Shown one piece after another: positions 49,062-61,700 of a stretch of 64,000 bases of DNA. Numbering within the stretch: the stretch's first letter is position 1; every line of letters begins with the position of its first letter. Under the pieces are notes generated by a model. It was not told the origin of the DNA. It made no database searches and saw only the letters and a list, made by a program, of their open reading frames with translations. The DNA lies in the NCBI GenBank assembly GCA_964017185.1, contig OZ024869.1, positions 65,825,431 to 65,889,430 of the forward strand, written 5' to 3'. The DNA comes from Rugalucina vietnamica. Lineage: Eukaryota > Mollusca > Bivalvia > Lucinida > Lucinidae. A program made the translations under genes and the position numbers.

Positions 49062-49850
49062 ACAGCCGGAGCTTCTTGTCTGTTGCTTGGCCCACCGGGA
49101 TCCAACTGGTGTTTTTCTTTTGCTCCGGAGTTAGTAGGTTATTCGGCGCCCAGGGATCTCCATCGTCGGGCAGCTTACTCAGTTTGTGAGTCCTGGTTTT
49201 TGATTCATCAGGATGTTTATCATGATTTATTTGTTTGTTCTTGATGATTCATTGACTAGTTAGAGATTCACTACGAGGACCAAATAACTAACTAAATGTT
49301 ATGAACCACTGCAGAGGCTGAGGGTGAGGTTATGGCCGGTTTAAGCCCGCCAGTAACTTTGTGTTACTGATCGTTCCAAGTCGATACTTCCGTGGTGGTT
49401 CTTTTTGTTTTATGTCTTGGTGTATAATTTTTTTTGTGCTGTTGGCGCCTTATGTATGTTTTCATATTTTTAGTTAAGTTAAGGTAACTGAGTGGCCACC
49501 TATTGGGAAAATAGCTGCTCATTCGGCTTACGATATGTTTCATGGTATAAGTACCTGATTGTTAGTTTGGTTTTTTCCCACCTCGGTTTTTGGAGTGGGA
49601 ATCTTTTTCTGATTGCGCCTTTTCCTGATCTTTGCCTACTTGTACCTTTTCATATTTTAGTTAAGTTAAGGTAACTGAGTGGCCACCTATTGGGAAAATA
49701 GCTGCTCACTCGGCTTACGAAATGTTTTCATGGTATAAGTACCTGATTGTTAGTTTGTTTTTTTCCCACCTCGGTTTTTGGAGTGGGAATCTTTTTCTGA
49801 TTGCGCCCTTTCCTGATCTTTGCCTACTTGTACCTTTTTATTGAAGGGAG
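49062..49850 (+). mobile_element. Retroelement 3' fragment with duplicated tail
   Basis: The + strand carries GCTTGGCCCACCGGGATCC, TCGGCGCCCAGGGATCTCC and the shared tail ending CTTTGCCTACTTGTACCTTT. The last about 190 bp, from GTTAAGTTAAGGTAACTGAG on, occur twice in tandem. Other copies of this family are at 52958-54100, 54128-54372, 57736-58318 and 62952-63197. They share the same 3' end and differ at the 5' end, as with 5'-truncated retroelements. Confidence 0.65.
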
Positions 49851-50398
49851 GTTAATATTTTCCAACAGAAGTAATCTAATTCTATTTGTTTTATCATAAT
49901 TGCCAAAATTAATATAAAATAACATAAATGACGTAAACATATTCATTTTCATGATTTCTTGCCAATGCAAAATCCCTATTCAACATTAATATTGGCCATT
50001 CAAATTTTATCAGCCCACCCATTTTATACTTTTTTGCAGGTCATATAAGGACAAACTAAGATCAAGATATTGACATGTAAACTGTTTAAATATATCTATC
50101 GTCCTCAACACAAAATGTTTCTACGAAAATAAAATTATCAGAGGCAATGTTTAATACTAAAGTTATCACGTTCGCATTTGGGTACGTGAGGTTGTAAATA
50201 TGAAGATATTTCGGCTTTTGCGCCGTTTGTTTCTGGTCTTTGAATTTGCACAGTTTCTCCTTTTATTTAGATCGTTCCAGAATCGATTTGAATGACCTCA
50301 ATTGTGACTTTTTTAAAAATAAATTGATTGCGGATCTTACGGATAATGTTTTACTTCTAGGGCATGTCTTTTCCATAATAAATGAGATTCAACATTTT
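49851..50398. other. Noncoding spacer
   Basis: AT-rich, nothing recognised. Confidence 0.4.
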
Positions 50399-51026
50399 TA
50401 GCTCACTTGAGCCGTTAGGCTCACAAAGTGAGCTTATTGGATGGCCATGAACCGGCGTCCAACCGTCCGTCTGTCGTCCACCATTCTCAAGTTCTTCTTC
50501 TCTGAAACCCCCTGGCCAATCAAAGCCAAATTTTACGTAAATCATCGATACGAATGGGAAACCAATGTGTTTATAAATAATCCAGGTCACATGCCGCCAT
50601 GCCCAAATATGTTGAAAACCATTCAAAAACCTTCTTCTACGGAACCATTGGATCGATTTCAACGAAAATTGGCATGAAGCATCGGGTACTACAATGTGTT
50701 TATAAATCTTGACCCAGGGGGGATGACCCTGACCTAAAGTCAACATAGGTCGCCATTGCATTTGAATGGGGAAAACTGTTAAAATGTCATTTTTAGGGAA
50801 AAACTTGCAGGAAATGGGCAAATGTATGATTCTGAAAACATTTGGACCCCAGGTATCAGTCTGCCCACACCCTGAGGCAATATACATGTATATCACAAAC
50901 ATATTCAAAGATCTTCTTCTCTGAAACCGCTTGGCCAATCAAAACCAAATTTTACGTGAAACATCTACAGGAAGAGGGAACCAATGTTACAGTATTTATA
51001 AATAATATAGGTCACGTTACCAAGAT
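50399..51026 (+). repeat. Bivalve GCTCACCTGAGC repeat, truncated copy
   Basis: Starts TAGCTCACTTGAGCCGTTAG and contains two tandem CTTCTTCTCTGAAACC units. The right end is lost where a GATCGATC minisatellite begins. A minus frame of 193 codons crosses it but belongs to the repeat. Confidence 0.75.
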
Positions 51027-51192
51027 CGTTCGAGTGATCGATCATGATCAATCTGGTGATTGAGTAATTTATTGATCAATCAGTCGATTAATCGATCGAG
51101 TGATTGGTCGATCGAGTGATTGATCGATCGAGTGATTGATCAATCTCGGTTGATGTCTTGATCGATCGGGTGATTAATCAATCGAGTGATAG
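51027..51192. repeat. 16-bp GATCGATCGAGTGATT minisatellite
   Basis: About ten degenerate units based on GATCGATCGAGTGATT; the unit itself is rich in self-complementary GATCGATC. Confidence 0.75.
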
Positions 51193-51232
51193 TCATATAT
51201 TTAAATCCTCATGAACAAGTAAAACAACGAAA

Positions 51233-51340
51233 CTAACTTCTCATTATACTTTTTTCACTAATTTTCTTTGGTATTGCCGCCTCCTCCTCAGCTGGATAAA
51301 GCAAAGCAAAATCTTCTTGTTTTCTTAAAACAAAATCCAT
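51233..51340 (-). CDS. Possible 35-residue ORF or exon
   Basis: ATG at 51340 opens MDFVLRKQEDFALLYP, followed by a Glu/Ala stretch and KKISEK, then TAG at 51233. The composition looks protein-like, but there is no family match and no flanking splice support. It may be a real micropeptide, an exon or chance. Confidence 0.22.
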   Translation of the reverse strand: MDFVLRKQEDFALLYPAEEEAAIPKKISEKSIMRS

Positions 51341-52245
51341 ATTTTTTACTAACGAAATAAAAGCAGAGGACGTAAGGTATCCTAATTAAAGCGTTCCGAA
51401 AGTTATCAGCACTGTAACAACTGATTATAACTGTACGCCGACAAAGACCGTAACCGAACGAAACAAGACATATGACATGTTCTGCTTGCGGGTGTGTCAG
51501 GTGGTTTTTCCCCGGGTACTCCTGTTTTCGCCCTACCTACCGATTGATTCGTCTCGATATGAGTGCAAAAGCTTGAAATGGACGTAAAACTGAATAAAAA
51601 AAAAACGTATCGATCCGCAACAAATGCTTGCGGAAAGATGCGTTTAGTTACGGAATAGATACAGTTTTGATACCGGATTCGAATAGATGACTTCTGTTAC
51701 GTGACATAACCTTTCATTACGGATATTGCATCCGTGCCTGTTTTTTCACCTTAATCAAAACTTGCCCGCGGATCTTTCGGGCCATGTGAATAAGACGCGC
51801 ACAGGTACGGACATTTCTGATAAAATATGAAGTCTTACGGAAAGGAAGGATAGATACGGAAGTCGTCGGGGGTACGTAAGTGCTAGTGTGACCTAAGCCT
51901 AAAAGATGCTTTCACACCCAATTCAATCAATATGTAATTTGAGACGAACACGCTAAACATACAATATGTCTTAATTTAGTAATCTGTAAAGCATCTTTTG
52001 CATTAGAATGACGAAAAATTAGTATCATGACAAATTATGTCTAAATGATTACGTGAGAAAAGCAGAATCAAGGCATTGTCTAAACTATTCTTTGGCATAC
52101 ACGACATACCATAAACCCGGCCAGAAACCTGTGTAATGAAACTGCAAAAGAGGAATGTATTCCTTTAGTAATTCCGCATGTTTGAAGTGCTTGATTATAA
52201 GGTGAAATGGAAAGTTATTGCATATTAAATAAGTTAAATATATAA

Positions 52246-52322
52246 ACAGTCTCCCCGTACATCATCCATAGTGCAGTTTATGTTTTCGTTTCGGTCGTTT
52301 GAGATCAACGAGGGTATTCTGA
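52246..52322 (+). repeat. Dispersed repeat (TCTCCCCGTACATCATCC family)
   Basis: Carries CTCCCCGTACATCATCCATA and TTGAGATCAACGAGGGTATTC, as in the other copies. A MITE follows 30 bp on. Confidence 0.5.
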
Positions 52323-52355
52323 GAAATCAGAACATCATTGTCGGTGTTTAGATTT

Positions 52356-52589
52356 GAGCCGCCTCGTGGGAAAACCAACAATGTGGTTTCCGGACAGGTC
52401 CGACACAAACCGACCTCTTCAAGCAAAGAAAAGAGCTAGAAGCTTGAAATTTCGGATTTAAGTAGACGAGGAATTGTACTCACCGAGTAGCGAAAACAAA
52501 GGCGCTGATCAGCTTCGCAGTTACTGCGAAGCTGATCTGCGCCTTTGTTTTCGCTTATACAGATTGTTTGTTTTCCAATGTGGCGGCTC
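52356..52589 (+). mobile_element. Hairpin MITE copy 9 with ATTT duplication
   Basis: GAGCCGCCTCGTGGG and TGGCGGCTC ends; near-perfect core at 52492-52556. ATTT on both sides (52352-52355, 52590-52593). Forward orientation; one of the best preserved copies. Confidence 0.9.
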
Positions 52590-52957
52590 ATTTATTTTCT
52601 AACAAACGTTTTACATATTTGGCTCTGTTTGGACAATACTAGTCTTTGAACCGACTATCCGGTTGAAAGTTGCTAAATTACTGTATTTTACTTTGGCTCT
52701 ATTTTGCCAAATCTAAAGAGTGACTTAAGTAGCCGAAAACGGCAATGCCCATTCCTTTTATCATTAATATGCTCACTGCTCTTAAAGGATCTCAGTTTTA
52801 TTTCCATTCCTTATTCATTTTTGATGGAACAATAAATCTTTTGACAATATACACGTTTATTAAGCCCCATGGGGTGTGCAGACAACACGTTTGGTCATTT
52901 CCTGCAAGTTTTCTCAATTAAATGTCATCGTAACGTGATCTTTATATTTATTTAAAG

Positions 52958-54015
52958 GAACAAGTAGGCAAAGATCAGGAACAGGCGCAATCGGAAAAAG
53001 ATTCCCACTCCAAAAACCGAGGTGGGAAAAAACCAAACTAACAATCAGGTACTTATACCATGAAAAATATCATAAGCCGAATGAGCAGCTATTTTCCCAA
53101 TAGGTGGCCACTCAGTTACTTTAACTTAACTAAAACTATGAAAACACACATAAGGCGCAAACAGCACCAAAAATGTTAAACAACAAGACATACAACAAAA
53201 AGAACCATCACAGAAGTATCGCCTTGGAACGATCAGTAACACAAAGTTACTGGCGGGCTTAAGCGCCTAACCTCACCCTCAGCTTCTGCAGTGGTTCATA
53301 ACATTTAGTTAGTTCTTCGGTCCTCGTGGTGAATCTCTAACTAGTCAATGAATCATCAAGAACAAACATATAAATCAAGATAAACATCCTGACGAATCAA
53401 AATCCAGGACTCACAGATTGAGTAAGATGCCCGACGATGGAGATCCCTGGGCGCCGAATAACCTACCAACTCCGTAGCAAAAGAAAAACACCAGTTGGAA
53501 CCCGGTGGGCCAAGCAAAAGACAAGAAGCTCCGGCCCCAACCAACTAAAATGAATAGCTTTAAGTCGGGGCCATCATAGAGTCTGACGCCCGATCCACCG
53601 GCGTGCAATTAAAGAAGGCAGCATAGTTATCAACCATGATTGGGTTAAAAACTAAGCATGCAGTATGTCGCATAACATTCAAGTTATAACCTATACGTCT
53701 GTAACGTGTTTCTGAATAGAAAAGAAAAATCATTAATTCCTAGAAGTTTCTTAAATTTGTAAACCAGGTCACCATAAAATTCAGGTTCCGAAAGGCCCTC
53801 ACTTAAAAGCGTCTTTAACCGAACATTATATTTGGAAATCAATTCATAGTGTCTACGATAAAATTTAGAAAAGGTTTTTCGAAGTTTATGATACTGATAG
53901 CCCTGTTGGAGAAGTTTTGCCGTTAAACATTTATTTCGAGCGTTGAACTTACATGTCTATTCTGTCTTTGTTAGAAAGCTTCATATCAAGAGAACGCTTA
54001 CTGATTATCAAGGAG
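52958..54015 (-). pseudogene. Retroelement coding remnant and 3' region
   Basis: On the minus strand a coding remnant runs from about 54000 to 53690 with one frameshift. It reads SLDMKLSNKDRID, then CKFNARNKCLTAKLLQQGY, FSKFYRRHYELISKYNVRLK, SEPEFYGDLVYKFKK, and stops at a TAA. This peptide set recurs in many invertebrate genomes in retroelement proteins; I recognise the family but cannot assign the class. Below about 53640 the element continues as the 3' region (GCTTGGCCCACCGGGTTCC, then the tail ending TTGTTCCTTT at 52958). It has no start and is dead. Confidence 0.6.
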
Positions 54016-54127
54016 GTCGCAGAGGAGAACATTGTTAAAATTTTAAACATTTCGTAAACTCGCGAGTTTGTTTCTGATAAGTACCAAGATTACCAAGAAC
54101 AAAAGAAGTATTTGCAAACGTTGTCTC

Positions 54128-54372
54128 TATGTCTTGGTCTTTAATATTTTTGTGTTGTTGGCGCCTTATGTGTGTTATCATATTTTTAGTTAAGTTAAGG
54201 TAACTGATTGGCCACCTATTGGGAAAATAGCTGCTCATTCGGCTTACGAAATGTTTTCATGGTATAGGTACCTGATTGTTAGTTTGGTTTTTTCCCACCT
54301 CGGGTTTTTGGAGTGGGAATCTTTTGCTGTTTGCGCCTTTTCCTGATCTTTGCCTACTTGTACCTTTCTATA
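54128..54372 (+). mobile_element. Retroelement 3' tail, short copy
   Basis: Holds GTTGGCGCCTTATGTGTG, GTTAAGTTAAGGTAACTGA and the terminal TTTGCCTACTTGTACCTTT. It points away from the longer minus-strand copy that ends about 110 bp before it. Confidence 0.7.
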
Positions 54373-54427
54373 TTTCCTCTTCGTTTCGGTATATGAACGT
54401 TTCTCTGAAATTTGACAGTTGTGAAAT

Positions 54428-55059
54428 GAAGGGGTTAGTGCAAGAACATGTCTCAGTCCACTTTTGTCAAAAATTGAGTTTTTGGTGTCAAGTAGTTGCG
54501 TTCTACATACAAAAAACTACATATTGATATATAGTTTGTGATACCTTTTACATTTTCTTCGTATGAAATTTGGATTTAATTGTTTTCAAAAGGTGCTAAG
54601 TCCATTTTCAGTGCAAGAACATGTCTAAGTCCACATATTGCACAGTGTTTAATGCATGAACATACCTAAGTCCAAAGAAATGTTGCCATCTGCTGGTGTA
54701 AAATTAATTTGTTCTGATATGGTTTTATGAGATCAAAATATTCACATTATGCAAATGAGCAATTTCATTACTGTAAAATGATGTATTTTAACAAAATTTC
54801 AGCCAAAACTGGTATGAGAAAATGGGGGATAGGGCTTAGACACGTTCTTGTATCACCACATTTGAAAAATATTTGAATTTCTTAACTTTCTGCTGTTACA
54901 GTATTTGTTAACGATTTTTATGACATTTGAGCTTTTTACTCTATTTAATACTACCCAAAATTTGGTACTAGTCGAACCTTTGTCAAAATTTTATGTTTTT
55001 CGCTTTTTTCTTGAAACTTACAAAAATGGACTTAGACACGTTCTTGCACTAACCCCTTC
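54428..55059. mobile_element. Foldback-like element D with CAAGAACATGTCTAAGTCCA repeats and AAAT duplication
   Basis: The inverted ends extend over about 33 bp with two mismatches, starting GAAGGGGTTAGTGCAAGAAC. AAAT flanks both ends exactly (54424-54427, 55060-55063). The end motif CAAGAACATGTCTAAGTCCA recurs near 54613 in the left orientation, eroded near 54656, and inverted near 54837. The ends are thus modular, as in elements A to C. Noncoding. Confidence 0.75.
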
Positions 55060-55063
55060 AAAT

Positions 55064-56023
55064 GATACGTATATCGACTCGGTATACTCATATTTTTTAT
55101 CTGATCTGTCGTCTAATCGTCAACGTAATCACTTTATTACTGTTATCGATATACTTCGTATTATATATGTGATTAGAACTGATTCGATCAACCACAGGTT
55201 CTGATAAGAATTGCTGCAAGCTGTGGAACTAGCTGCCCGTGTGCGTCTTCGAAATTTCGAAACTCCAACGGACAATGTGTCATAAAGACTCAAACAGACT
55301 ACTGAATGAATTTTCTTAATTCTTAATTCTTGCCGGTTGCATGTTTATGGCAAACATGAAACTTCCGATAAGTACGAATTGCATTAGCTATTTATTTTGC
55401 TGGTGTTGTACCGTGTAGCGGCTCTAAAAATTCTCCCCGTACATTATTTATAGTGCAGATTATATTTTCCTTTCAAACATTTGAGATCAGTGAGGCTATT
55501 CCGATAAAACAGAAAATTATTATCGGTTTTAGGCGGCTAGCCAGAGGGTCGATTGCTCCCTCTAGGGAATTTTGCAGACATACCCTATCTTAAAGAACAA
55601 TTCAAGCTGAGTCGAATAAGAGATGATTGCATCCTAAGCGTTGTGGCGTTATCCTGTAACAGCCTGTTCATACGTTACCTTAACAAAATTAAGAAAATTT
55701 TGTTTTGTGATTTACATACTTTGTCTAAATCATTAATTAGGATGATCTTTACAAACTGATTCCAAAGATGTGATAAATTGTTACTTGAGAAGTTGTTTGT
55801 TTGCCTTTGACTATTACCTAGCAGTATTGTGTGTGTTACAAACAATGTCACTTAATAAGCTCCTTTTATGAAGATTTTTGTCAGGTGAATATATCCATTG
55901 TGTATGCTATTTAACAGCACCATTTCACATCGTAATAATATAATTTAAGATTATAACCGTATAGTTAAAAGATTTATAGTATGTTTCAGTTTGAAGTTGG
56001 ACAGTGATTGACTCATAATTTGA
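55064..56023. other. Noncoding stretch
   Basis: Includes the fourth TCTCCCCGTAC dispersed repeat at 55433-55507. A + frame at 55553-55759 has no recognisable domain. Confidence 0.4.
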
Positions 56024-56025
56024 TA

Positions 56026-56820
56026 CGAGGGTGGGTCAGAAAGTTCTGTCATAGGTGTTATATCTTTGTTAATAGACACGATAGATTGCTGTATTATACC
56101 TTGATTAAAAGGGCTACATTTCTTCTTTATAGTGATGCTAAAAGAATGCCCGAAAGAAATAAATACTTCGAAATAGACGCCTTGAAAGACACCTGGGGTA
56201 AAACCAATTGCACGTTTTCTAAAATTTGTGAATATTATTGTGTGCGTTCCATGCGTCATATATTCATAACTAGCGATCAAACTTTCCCCAACTTTACAGT
56301 GATAAATAATAGTATATTTAGAAAAGCAATGCGATTAAAATTACCGTTATCAATGCTATGCTGACTTTATAATAAAGCGACATTTATGACGTCATTATAA
56401 TACGTACCTCTATAGCATTTCTGGCACCGCTGAACCATTATATTTGCTTGCTTTTTTATGAGTTTACTACAGGGCACACTAGGACGAAACAAATGGTTAA
56501 ATGCATTTTAAGGTCCCTGGTCTACGTGTAGATGTCCATCAATGTCCTTTGAATTTAAACTGCAATTTTAATGTATGCACAACAAGCCAATTTCAATATT
56601 TCATTTTGCAATAACTCAATTAAATTCAATTGATTAATTTTGATTTTTGCAAGACATATTCACCTATGTTTGAAAAATATATTGCATGGATTATATTTTT
56701 TCGAAGTCGTTTTTCTTAATATAATATTCACAAATTCAAGAAAAAGTGAAAATTGTTTTACCCCAGGTGTCCTTCAAGGCGTCTATTTCGAACTATTTAT
56801 TTCTTTCGGCAAGAGCTTAT
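56026..56820. mobile_element. Inverted-repeat element with TA-CGAGGGTGGGTCAGAAAG end
   Basis: The left end follows TA at 56024 and reads CGAGGGTGGGTCAGAAAGTT. An internal arm at about 56145-56240 (GCCCGAAAGAAATAAATAC, AGACACCTGGGGTAAAA) is inverted at about 56725-56815. The left 47 bp recur inverted, with one mismatch, at 62878-62924, the right end of element E. The TA flank suggests a Tc1/mariner-type end. The right border is unclear. Confidence 0.55.
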
Positions 56821-57187
56821 TAGACAGAGCTTCCAAGTACCTCTATCGGGTATAGATTTCTAGTAGTTCGGCCAACGAAATTTCTATGGCCTTTCATTGG
56901 ATAAAGGGATCAAAGGTTTACTGTTTCTCCAGGATCATTAGCCCCCAGTATTACATCAAATTGCTGGCCCTGCTGAGAGTTTAATCACCATCTGCCACAA
57001 CATTAATTAATCTTAACCTGTGTACTGCTACCAGAATCTGTCTTGTGATTTACTATCAAAGCAGAATGTAGTTGAAGAATGTACAATATTTAATAATCGG
57101 GATTTAAAAACGAAAATAATAACACCATACATATTCTTAGAGGATAAAACAGTATACTGTAATATAATATGCTAAACTTGTAAAGTT

Positions 57188-57195
57188 TATTATTA

Positions 57196-57255
<60 letters not shown>
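57188..57255. repeat. (ATT)n microsatellite
   Basis: About 22 ATT units with one early interruption. The poly-Asn frame across it is an artefact. Confidence 0.95.
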
Positions 57256-57256
<1 letters not shown>

Positions 57257-57735
57257 ATTTCGAGGACAGCTTGTGGTGCTGAAAAGTCATGAAGACATGT
57301 ATGCACAAGTGAAAAACAACATGTCTTGAGCTAACCTGTTAGCAATCTGATCAATCTGTTCCTATTTGCTGCCTATATAGGATGTATATCTCATACAGCA
57401 TATACATGTAATGTATTTATATTCTGAAGTAAAAAAAATATAACTAGTCTATTATTGCCGAACAGTGTGGTTTCTGCTCAGCCCATGCATATTAATGCAC
57501 AAGAATGAGCACACTACAAGAAAATCTGCCTTGGATGGTTTAATGGAATTTTAGAGACTAAAAATATGATATAATATACTATCTACGCAGCAGTTAAAAA
57601 CAAGGACACTGATCAGTCACCATGGAGGCAGCACAGCTGTCCTATGTCTTTTATTGTCACACATACAAGTTTTCTCATCAAACAATTGATTTCTCTTTGG
57701 CAAATCTTCCAAAGGCACAAAACTACTCAAAGAAC
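57256..57735. other. Noncoding spacer
   Basis: No repeat or gene recognised. Confidence 0.4.
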
Positions 57736-58318
57736 AAGGTACAAGTAAGCAAAGATCAGGAAAAGGCGCAATCAGAAAAAGATTCCCACTACAAAAACCG
57801 AGGTGGAAAAAAAACTAACAATCAGGTACTTATACCATGAAACATATCGTAAGCCGAATAAGCAGCTATTTTCCCAATAGGTTGCCACTCAGTTACCTTC
57901 ATTTAACTAAAACTATGAAAACACACATAAGGCGCCAACAGCACAAAAAATGTTAAACACCAAGACATAAAACAAAAAGAACCACCACAGAAGTATCGCC
58001 TTGGAACGATCAGTAACACAAAGTTACTGGCGGGCTTTAACCGGTTTTACAGGCGCCTAACCTCACCCTCAGCTTCTGCAGTGGTTCATAACATTTAGTT
58101 AGTTCTTCGGTCCTCGTGGTGAATCTCTAACTAGTCAATGAATCATCAAGAACAAACATATAAATCAAGATAAACATCCTGATGAATCAAAACCCAGGTC
58201 TCACAGATTGAGTAAGCTGCCCGACGATGGAGATCCCTGGGCGCCGAATAACCTACTTACTCCGGAGCAAAAGAAAAACACCAGTTGGACTCCGGTGGGC
58301 CAAGCAACAGACAAGAAT
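57736..58318 (-). mobile_element. Retroelement 3' fragment
   Basis: Minus-strand copy: from GCTTGGCCCACCGGAGTCC near 58305 down to the tail end TTGCTTACTTGTACCTTG near 57738. It is 5'-truncated and nearly the same in extent as the copy at 49.1 kb. Confidence 0.65.
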
Positions 58319-58754
58319 TATTTCTCTGTTGTTAGCAATATTTTCCTTCAGGCTACTACGTTTTCCTTCATCTAAAAATTCAATTTGTATTTGTTATAGT
58401 ATTATTTATTATTAGTACAGGTTATCTCAAGACATGTTGTTGTTTGCATTTTAACAACACATCCAACATTAAACTTTTCCAAACTGAAATGTTATGTATT
58501 CTAGCGTAATAAGTCAGGAAAGCATGGCCATAAATCATCTGCTTTGATGAAATTAGATATGGTTCCAATTGGTCTTTGAAATCCTGACCAATCAGATAAT
58601 CCATTGCCGAAAGACCTGAAATTGTACCTGATAGCTCTCGTCTAATGTGCTACTTGTTTCGGGCATTCTTTTGGCATCATTATAAAGAAGAAATGTAGCC
58701 CTTGCAATCAAAGTATAATACTAGTCAAGACAGGAATTGATAAAAGTTAACAAG

Positions 58755-61700
58755 TACAGGCATTTTGTGAGGAAAAGGGTTTGACACTTGAACTAGGGGT
58801 AATTTGGTGTGCTGAATCCAAAAACCAATGTTGGCAAGCTGAGAAATGACGTCTTCATGTCCTAATTTGCATATTCTTAAAATGGCCGCCAAAATATATA
58901 CAATCTGTTATATTGATGATACGTTTCATTTGTTTGTCATGAGCTGAGCCTTAGATCACTTAAATCATATTGTAAAATGATTGGTTGACTAAATTACATA
59001 AATTTAAATGCAAAGAATATTTGCCCGCACAGAAAAACTCCATTGCACTTTGAAAAATTGCATGGTTTCCATGGCAACTGTTAACGTGATTCTCGACGAT
59101 GGGTGTACCTACAAAATTGATCATATCGGCACTGTTGCTGGTCCTAGACCACTGAGCCTGGTATAATTGTTAAGGTTAGACATATCCCTTTTATCCTGTG
59201 GTAAGTAATACGAATGATCTAATTTGCATATTCATGAATTTTAATGAAAACATTAAAATGGTTTAAAATCCATAAATAAACAATTTTCAGGCACAGACAC
59301 TGTAATTGCACTAGCTATATATCATGTGACAAATATACTGATATCATGGACCTATTTAAAAAAATTATCTCATTTGCATATTCATGAATATTAATTATAA
59401 TGTTGAAAACTGGGGCGAAAACCAGGTGAAAATTATTGCCATGGAAAGGTTTTTGGTGAATTATAAGACCTTTCTTGCATTTTAGGATAAATTTTCATGG
59501 CTGCCAGTTTGGTCGAAGGGATAACTTAAATGTTGTGAAATAATGTCCTCGACAATGAACATATTTACATGATGTAAAATCATATTGTTTCCACATCAAT
59601 CCATTGTGTGATTCTTATGAATTGGATGGACTAACAAAAATACCCATATCCTACCAATAGCATGCTCTAGAATATTATGATTGATCTGATAATAGTGCTT
59701 GGACACAAGTATTTAATGGTTATCCTAATATTCAAATAATTGAATTCATGAATATTAATGAAAATTGTAAGAAATGGGAGGAAAGTCATGGAAAAATATG
59801 GGGTGTACATACAAAATAGCATTTGTACCTGGGCTGTTAATAAGCCTAGGACGATGAAAATGGCATCAAATAAATGTTAAGGTATCGTACTATACCTTTG
59901 ATGTGTGATATAAGAACAATCTGATTTTCAATTTCATGTATATTAATGAAAACTTTTGAAATTGGGAGAAAAAATGGAATAGATTAAACAGATACACCTT
60001 CATATACACTCGTCTCTTGGCAACGAAAAGCCCCAAAGTGCTGAAAATTGAACCAAATGGTTGCTAGGGCAATATTATACCATCCATACTGTAAAAAAAA
60101 GTTATTTGTGTTTCATTTACATGAATATTGATAAAATCTTTAGGAATTGGGGTAAAATGCAAAAAACATAGGAGGTATACATTTAAATATATGTATCTTG
60201 GCTACTGAAGGACCCAAAGAGCCGAAGTTGAAATCAAATGATTGATATGACAATGTTCTATAACCATGTGATCTGATATATAAGGCATCTAGATATTTTT
60301 TGTATGGATATTAATGAGATTTTTTAGTTAGAAAAATATCACCAAAACGTAAAGGCGGTATACCAGCAAAGTTGCTTATATCTTAGAAGGATGAAAATGG
60401 TACCCGTAAAATGTTAGGACACTATAGTGTGATAGGTAAACAGTATCTGATGAAAAACCATGTCGTCTGATAAATAAAACATCTTATTAAAAGCCATGAA
60501 TGTTCCCATGCCCAGACTTTTACCCTAACCCTAGTGGTTGATGGCTCAAAATGTGGACCTATAGGCTAGTCTTCTACGGAATAGATCTCAAAATTTTGCG
60601 GTGAATATTTATGAAGTTACAACATTTTCGACAAAACACATTTTTCGACGAAATGCCTGGCATCGATCTGAACTTATAGCAATTAAAGATTGTACGTGTA
60701 CTAGCACTAATTTGATGCCACTTTGAGCTCTCTAAGTCTGTTTGCATTCCAGATATAAGCAATATTATTGGTAACCCCCTTCATTTTCCGGTCATTTTCC
60801 TCTTATTTATAAAGATCTTATTAACATTCATACAACAAATATGTCGGATAAAGCAAATAGCAGATTGTATGATTATAGAACAATGTCTAAGCAATCATTT
60901 GATACCAATTTAAGCCTTCTAGGTCTATCAGTAACCATGATATGTGCATTTTAACGTGTATACCACCTTATGCTTTCCGCATTTTATCCCAATTCCTAAA
61001 GATGTTATTTATATTCATGAAAATAAAAATCAAATGACTTATAAAGTGTAATATAGGATGGCATAATATTGGCTTAACAATCATTCGATACATTATTCAG
61101 CAATTAAGGGCCTTTTGTTGCCAAGATACAAGCCATTTTTTACGTTTACACCTTTAGTTTTTTCCAGTTTTCTGTCCTGCTTTTAAAGATTTCATTAATA
61201 TACATGAAATTACAAATCCAATTATTCTTATATCATATTTAAGAGTGATAGTAAATTGCAACAGCACTCATTTGATATCTCTTTCCGCATCCTAGGTTTA
61301 TTAACAGCCTTGGTACAGGTGTTTATGTACGTATGCGCCCTATTTTTTCCATGACTTTCCTCCCATTATGATTTTTACAATGTATTAATATTCATGAATA
61401 TATGTAAATACAATGATTCAATATTAGTTATGAAGATTAAATTGCTATGTCAATGTTATACTATCAAACCAATCATAGTATGGACATGTGTATTTTTGTA
61501 AGTTCATCCAATTCTATAGAATCACACTTGGGGTGGTTGTGGAAACAATGTGATGTTTACATCACCTGAATGTATATATTGTTGAAGACTTTTTATGGCA
61601 TTTTACTGGCCCATCTGACCAAACTGGCAGCCATGAAAATTTGTCCTAAAATGCAAGAACGACCAAATCTTTCCATGGTGAGAACATCTCTTATATCTGT

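Larger units (their letters stand above)
51193..52351. other. Mostly noncoding stretch
   Basis: Apart from the small minus ORF at 51233-51340 and the dispersed repeat at 52246-52322, nothing is supported. Confidence 0.4.

Noticed and set aside
48872..49189. Open frame with a poly-Tyr run
   Set aside because: Translation of (ATT)n joined to a retroelement tail.
50357..50938. 193-codon minus-strand frame
   Set aside because: It lies wholly in the bivalve GCTCACCTGAGC repeat, and similar frames occur in other copies.
57090..57308. Open frame with a poly-Asn run
   Set aside because: Translation of (ATT)n on the minus strand.
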